Below, in pieces: positions 6,817 to 9,967 of a stretch of DNA of 9,967 nt. This stretch comes from Alphaproteobacteria bacterium (GTDB taxonomy: Bacteria > Pseudomonadota > Alphaproteobacteria > SHNJ01): assembly GCA_947456345.1 (NCBI GenBank), contig CANGQU010000008.1, positions 1 through 9,967 of the forward strand, read 5' to 3'. The stretch's first letter is position 1; every line of letters begins with the position of its first letter. Made by a program: the position numbers and the translations under genes. The notes under the pieces are model-generated. The model was not told the origin of the DNA. It did no database searches and saw only the letters and a program-made list of their open reading frames with translations.

Positions 6817-7986
6817 TTAGGCTGCTTCGGCGAAAATTTCCCGGCCTATCAGCATGCGCCGGATTTCCGATGTGCCCGCGCCGATCTCATACAACTTCGC
6901 ATCACGCCATAAACGCCCTACCGGATATTCATTGATATAGCCGTTACCGCCCAGTGCCTGAATCGCCTCGCCCGCCATCCAAGTGGCTTTTTCGGCGGCA
7001 TATAAAATCGCCCCGGCAGCGTCCTTGCGGGTAGTTTGCTTGCGATCACACGCCGCAGCCACCGCATAAACATAAGCGCAGCAAGCGCTGTAGGTCGAAT
7101 ACATATCGGCCAATTTTCCTTGCATCAATTGGAACTCGCCGATTTTTTTGCCGAATTGCTCGCGCTGGGTGACATAGGGGACAACGACGTCCAAACATGC
7201 CCGCATGATCCCAAGGGGACCCGCGGCCAAGACGGCGCGCTCGTAATCCAAACCCGACATCAATACATTCACGCCTTTACCTTCGGCACCCAAGATGTTT
7301 TCGGCTGGGACTTCACAATTATCGAAAATCAATTCGCACGTATTCGATCCACGCATGCCCAATTTGTCCAATTTCTGCGCTGTCGAAAACCCCTTCATGC
7401 CTTTTTCTATCAGAAAAGCCGTAATACCCTTGGAGCCCGCATTGGGATCGGTCTTGGCGTAAACCACCAGCACCTCGGCATCCGGGCCGTTCGTGATCCA
7501 CATCTTGGTGCCGTTCAATACATACCGGTCGCCTTTTTTGACGGCTACGGTGCGCATGCCGACTACGTCCGATCCAGCACCCGCCTCCGACATCGCCAGC
7601 GCGCCAACATGTTCGCCGGAAATAAGCTTGGGCAGATATTTTTGCTTTTGCGCATGCGTGCCATTCAAATTGATTTGATTCACACATAAATTGGAATGCG
7701 CACCATAAGACAATCCGATCGAGGCCGAAGCGCGGCTGATTTCTTCCATCGCCACGACATGCGCCAAATACCCCATGCCCGCGCCGCCATATTCTTCGGG
7801 CACGGTGATGCCCAACAAGCCCATCGCGCCGAATTCCGGCCATAAATGCCGGGGGAATAGATTGTCGTGATCCGTCGAGGCGGCGATGGGGGCAATCTTG
7901 TCGGCGGCGAATTGCGCCACGGCCTGGCGCAACAAGTCGATTGTTTCGCCCAAATTGAAATTCAATGTGCTATAAGTCTGTGCCAT
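6817..7986 (-). CDS. ivd: Isovaleryl-CoA dehydrogenase
   Basis: 389 residues, full length for an acyl-CoA dehydrogenase. ATG is the complement of 7984-7986; the ribosome binding site is weak. FAD- and substrate-binding signatures are present: [11 protein letters not shown] (131-141), KMWITNG (161-167), and the C-terminal block [15 protein letters not shown]...[17 protein letters not shown] (344-377). The distinctive isovaleryl-CoA dehydrogenase feature is Glu249 in [17 protein letters not shown], which corresponds to the family's unusual catalytic base on helix G (Glu254 in human IVD). The position used as base by medium-chain enzymes is Gly in YEIGAGTSE, as expected for IVD. The enzyme oxidises isovaleryl-CoA to 3-methylcrotonyl-CoA and passes electrons to electron-transfer flavoprotein. 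It is the first gene of the right-to-left operon with the secreted-protein and thiolase genes. The methylcrotonyl-CoA carboxylase and later leucine-pathway genes are not in the window. Confidence 0.95.
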   Translation of the reverse strand: MAQTYSTLNFNLGETIDLLRQAVAQFAADKIAPIAASTDHDNLFPRHLWPEFGAMGLLGITVPEEYGGAGMGYLAHVVAMEEISRASASIGLSYGAHSNLCVNQINLNGTHAQKQKYLPKLISGEHVGALAMSEAGAGSDVVGMRTVAVKKGDRYVLNGTKMWITNGPDAEVLVVYAKTDPNAGSKGITAFLIEKGMKGFSTAQKLDKLGMRGSNTCELIFDNCEVPAENILGAEGKGVNVLMSGLDYERAVLAAGPLGIMRACLDVVVPYVTQREQFGKKIGEFQLMQGKLADMYSTYSACCAYVYAVAAACDRKQTTRKDAAGAILYAAEKATWMAGEAIQALGGNGYINEYPVGRLWRDAKLYEIGAGTSEIRRMLIGREIFAEAA

Positions 7987-8044
7987 AATGCCCGTTGGGT
8001 GGTTTGAAATTTACCTTCTTACTTTACACCATCCCGCGACCTAT

Positions 8045-8072
8045 TTAATAGTGCGCCAGGTAGTATTAACAA
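8045..8072 (-). promoter_or_regulatory. Candidate sigma70-like promoter for ivd operon
   Basis: Read on the minus strand, TTGTTA (complement of 8067-8072) is followed after 16 bp by TATTAA (complement of 8045-8050), placed about 60 bp upstream of the ivd start. Its -35 hexamer lies within the CtrA-like box. Matches are partial, so this is tentative. On the plus strand, TTTACA (8023-8028) with TTTAAT (8044-8049) at 15 bp spacing is an even weaker candidate for the downstream gene. Confidence 0.3.
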
Positions 8073-8081
8073 TATCTTAAC
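8066..8081. promoter_or_regulatory. CtrA-like operator, perfect TTAA-N7-TTAAC
   Basis: The sequence TTAACAATATCTTAAC fits the alphaproteobacterial CtrA consensus exactly. It also forms a direct repeat of TTAACAA with an 11-bp period, one helical turn, as expected for a dimer binding one face. It lies in the 109-bp divergent promoter region, its last base 15 nt before the start codon at 8096 and overlapping the candidate ivd -35 element. By eye it is the only such match I found in the window. Binding is inferred. Confidence 0.5.
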
Positions 8082-8095
8082 AAAGCGAAGCCTTC

Positions 8096-9052
8096 ATGCC
8101 GCAGCAGCGAATTTTTGGCCTCCTCAAGCGCCATAGCAATAAAATATGGGCAAGCGTCGCCGCCGTATTGTTTTTGGCTGCGGGTACGTTTTTATACGAC
8201 GCTCTCAAGGGGTATACGCTGGCAGAATTTCACGGTGCCATAACCGCCGTGCCGGTCAACCATATCTATGCTGCTCTGGGCTTGACGGCTTTGTCCTATG
8301 TGGTGCTGGCGGGTTATGATTTTTCGGCGCTTTACTATATTCATAAAAAAGTACCGAAATTGCGGGTATTCCAGGCCGCTTTTATGGGTTTTGCCTTTTC
8401 CCAAAATTTGGGCGTGGCGCCGGTTACGGGCGGATCGGTCCGGTTGCGGGTTTATGGCAGCGCGGGTTTAGGTGGGCTGGACGTGGCCAAGGTCGTTACG
8501 TTTGCCGTTTTGACCTATTCGCTTGGCATCATGGCGATTTTCGGCTTTCTACTGGCGTTTTTTCCAAGCTACCTGACCAATATCGATCATTTGCCGATTA
8601 TGGCCAGCCAGATCATCGGGGCGCTGACACTGGCGGCACTGCTGGGGTATGTGTTTTATGTCGAATACCGGCGTAAGCCGTTCACCTTTCGCGGCATCGA
8701 ATTCCAGCCGCCATCCGCCCGGCTGTCGATTGTCCAATTGCTGATTACGATTGTGGATTTGTGTCTGGCTAGCGCCGTCTTGTACATGTTATTGCCCGAT
8801 TCGAACGTGATCGGATTTTTCAACGTATTTGTGATTTATGTGGTGGCAACCACCATCGGGATTTTATCCCACGTCCCGGGCGGTTTGGGCGTGTTCGATT
8901 GGGTGGTGCTGATGATGTTAGGCAGTGTTTTTGCCACACCCACCATCATCGGTGCATTATTGCTATATCGTATTATTTACTTATTCCTGCCGCTGATCGT
9001 GGCCGCGATCAGCTTGATGCTGTTCGAAATGCGGCAAGGTAAAAAAGCCTAG
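8096..9052 (+). CDS. YbhN/UPF0104 (MprF membrane-domain-like) integral membrane protein
   Basis: 318 residues. ATG at 8096; the Shine-Dalgarno is weak (AAGCGAAG just upstream). Hydrophobic segments lie roughly at 17-35, 57-75, 92-108, 133-156, 168-189, 212-233, 238-257, 265-287 and 292-311, so about eight or nine membrane spans. Family motifs are TGGSVRLRVYGSAGL (111-125), SHVPGGLGVFDWVVL (258-272) and LLLYRIIYLFLPLI (288-301), all characteristic of the membrane half of lysylphosphatidylglycerol synthase MprF and of YbhN/AglD-like proteins. The cytosolic aminoacyl-transfer domain of full MprF is absent, so lipid lysylation by this protein alone is unlikely. A role in moving or binding a lipid at the inner membrane is the usual suggestion for the family. 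The upstream CtrA-like box could tie expression to the cell cycle. Its TAG stop falls inside the inverted repeat of the following element. Confidence 0.9.
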   Translation: MPQQRIFGLLKRHSNKIWASVAAVLFLAAGTFLYDALKGYTLAEFHGAITAVPVNHIYAALGLTALSYVVLAGYDFSALYYIHKKVPKLRVFQAAFMGFAFSQNLGVAPVTGGSVRLRVYGSAGLGGLDVAKVVTFAVLTYSLGIMAIFGFLLAFFPSYLTNIDHLPIMASQIIGALTLAALLGYVFYVEYRRKPFTFRGIEFQPPSARLSIVQLLITIVDLCLASAVLYMLLPDSNVIGFFNVFVIYVVATTIGILSHVPGGLGVFDWVVLMMLGSVFATPTIIGALLLYRIIYLFLPLIVAAISLMLFEMRQGKKA

Positions 9053-9196
9053 GCACTGTTGTGAAAGGTGCTAGGCCTAAGGATTTTTGCGGTTTTCGAG
9101 AACCGCAGCGCAGCGTACATAGAAGTACGTGAGCAGCGGAAGCGTAGAAAACCGCAAAAAGCCGACGGCATAGTTAACCTTTCACAACAGTGCCTA
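9050..9196. mobile_element. MITE-like palindromic element with perfect terminal inverted repeats
   Basis: The left end TAGGCACTGTTGTGAAAGG (9050-9068) is the exact reverse complement of 9178-9196, a 19-bp perfect inverted repeat. If the outer TA at each end (9050-9051 and 9195-9196) is a target-site duplication, the element proper is 143 bp (9052-9194) with 17-bp ends. A second perfect inverted repeat and a small central hairpin lie inside, making the whole a long imperfect palindrome. There is no open reading frame of note. Both flanking genes end with TAG codons formed at the element's ends. TA duplication would fit IS630/Tc1-mariner-type mobilisation; the first bases also resemble IS6-family ends from memory. 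The alternative is a large bidirectional terminator for the two convergent genes; both may be true. Confidence 0.65.
9084..9160. repeat. Inner stem-loop of the palindromic element
   Basis: TTTTTGCGGTTTTC (9084-9097) is the exact reverse complement of 9147-9160, giving a 14-bp stem. At the centre CGTAC (9114-9118) pairs with GTACG (9125-9129) around a 6-base loop. An alternative small hairpin pairs GCGGTT (9089-9094) with AACCGC (9101-9106), so a transcript could switch between two folds. No run of U follows the stem, so it is not a textbook intrinsic terminator. Confidence 0.75.
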
Positions 9197-9967
9197 ACCC
9201 TTGGCTAGATTCACGACCTTGTTGGGCGGGATCTGTGCCTGCGCCTCGATCGCGGCAATGGCGGTCATGTTCACAATCCCGCGTACGGATATGGATGGCG
9301 TAACGATGTGCACGCTTTGCCCCATGCCCATTAAAATCGGCCCGATGCTAAGCCCATCGCCCAAACCCTTCATCATGTTATAAGCGATGTTAGCCGCATC
9401 CAACGTCGGCATAACAAATAAATTCGCCGCGCCCGATAGGCGCGAATTGGGGAAAATCCGCTGCCGGATTTCTTCGGATACGGCGGCATCCGCATGCATC
9501 TCCCCCTCGATCTCGAGCGATGGGGCGCGCATATGGACAAGCGACAACGCCTCGCGCATTTTGCGCGCGCTGGGCGCATCCGAGCTGCCAAAATTAGAAT
9601 GCGATAACAAGGCTGCCTTGGGCTCGATGCCAAAACGCCGCACGGCCTGGGCCGCCAGCAAAGTCATTTCGGCAATCTCATGCGCCGTGGGGTTATCGTT
9701 GACATAAGTGTCGCACAGGAAATAAATTCCGCGATTCAAGACCATCACGTTCAATGCCGATGGGCTGTGCACGTCGTAATCCAGGCCGACGATATCCGTT
9801 AAATCCTGCAAATGGTTTTGATACCGGCCGCTAGTGCCACAGAGCAATCCATCCGCCTCGCCGCGCTTGACCATCAAGGCGGCGATCACGGTGTTGCGCG
9901 TCCGCACGACGGTCTTCGCCAATTCTGGCGACACCCCGCGCCGTTCCAATAAACGATGGTACAATGC
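9194..9967 (-). CDS. maeB: NADP-dependent malic enzyme (MaeB), C-terminal phosphotransacetylase-like domain (partial at right edge)
   Basis: The frame is open to the right edge, so the gene continues beyond the window; the TTG at 9962-9964 (complement) is not a credible start. 257 residues are visible, about the last third of a typical ~760-residue MaeB. Family landmarks in order: YHRLLERRGVSP, VVRTRNTVIAALMVKRGEAD, LLCGTSGRYQNHL, DTYVNDNPTAHE, ALLSHSNFGSSDAPSARKM, EIEGEMHADAA, LSGAANLFVMPTLDAANIAY and IGPILMGMGQSVHIV. The order and the natural C-terminus (VNMTAIAAIEAQAQ) match MaeB more than a free Pta. The malic enzyme converts malate to pyruvate, CO2 and NADPH; the visible domain is generally regulatory, sensing acetyl-CoA. 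The acetyl-CoA theme matches the nearby ivd and thiolase operon, though it is a separate unit. Its TAG stop (complement of 9194-9196) lies in the adjacent inverted-repeat element. Confidence 0.92.
   Translation of the reverse strand, partial: ALYHRLLERRGVSPELAKTVVRTRNTVIAALMVKRGEADGLLCGTSGRYQNHLQDLTDIVGLDYDVHSPSALNVMVLNRGIYFLCDTYVNDNPTAHEIAEMTLLAAQAVRRFGIEPKAALLSHSNFGSSDAPSARKMREALSLVHMRAPSLEIEGEMHADAAVSEEIRQRIFPNSRLSGAANLFVMPTLDAANIAYNMMKGLGDGLSIGPILMGMGQSVHIVTPSISVRGIVNMTAIAAIEAQAQIPPNKVVNLAKG

Noticed and set aside
7036..7689. 217-codon + strand open frame inside ivd
   Set aside because: Lies wholly antisense to a well-conserved enzyme gene; its sequence shows no recognisable motif and reads as a shadow frame.
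6211..8027. Ten-base match CTTACTTTAC at 6211-6220 and 8018-8027
   Set aside because: Too short to separate from chance; it overlaps a stop codon in one case and no wider similarity surrounds it, though it may be a decayed relative of the heptamer arrays.
8096..9052. Calling the membrane protein a full lysylphosphatidylglycerol synthase (mprF)
   Set aside because: The protein stops after the membrane domain at 318 residues; the cytosolic aminoacyl-transfer domain is missing.
9052..9068. Assigning the element's ends to IS6/IS26
   Set aside because: Only the first ten bases (GGCACTGTTG) match what I recall of IS6-family ends, no transposase is present, and the apparent TA duplication does not fit the 8-bp duplications of that family.

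Overview
The window looks like chromosomal DNA of a free-living, moderately GC-balanced Gram-negative bacterium, most likely an alphaproteobacterium. The reasons are an isovaleryl-CoA dehydrogenase, a MaeB-type malic enzyme fused to a phosphotransacetylase-like domain, and a perfect match to the CtrA operator (TTAA-N7-TTAAC) in the only divergent promoter region. Genus cannot be assigned from the sequence alone.

Region 1 (1-4989, + strand) is the end of an operon of three tightly packed genes for exported, cysteine-rich proteins. The first is cut by the left edge. The second starts 2 nt after it, and the third overlaps the second by 13 nt. The second and third begin with a short basic leader, an Arg-Gly junction and a hydrophobic helix, as in type IV pilin-like or pseudopilin-like proteins. 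The second also carries motifs that recall pilin and PilV (shufflon-type tip adhesin) N-domains. All three are built from cysteine-pair modules, and each visible protein has an even cysteine count (12, 18, 22). The third ends in three tandem repeats of about 39 residues and a Pro/Asn/Asp-rich tail. I read this as a minor-pilin or pilus-tip adhesin locus; its assembly genes would lie outside the window.

Region 2 (4999-7986, - strand) is a presumed operon transcribed right to left: ivd (isovaleryl-CoA dehydrogenase), a small secreted protein of unknown function, and an acetyl-CoA acetyltransferase. The two enzymes fit leucine/isovalerate catabolism ending in acetyl-CoA. Each of the two intergenic gaps is largely filled by tandem 7-bp repeats of a different sequence.

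Region 3 (7987-8095) is the divergent promoter region between ivd and the next gene. It contains the CtrA-like box and a candidate promoter.

Region 4 (8096-9052, + strand) encodes a multi-spanning membrane protein of the YbhN/UPF0104 type (the membrane half of MprF/AglD-like proteins). Region 5 (9050-9196) is a non-coding, near-palindromic element with perfect 19-bp terminal inverted repeats whose ends supply the TAG stop codons of both flanking convergent genes. It looks like a MITE inserted at a TA dinucleotide. Region 6 (9194-9967, - strand) is the C-terminal third of maeB and runs off the right edge.

The most interesting items are the pilin-like cysteine-module operon, the palindromic element placed exactly at the tail-to-tail stop codons, the paired heptamer arrays and the CtrA-like box. 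No tRNA, rRNA or CRISPR array was seen.
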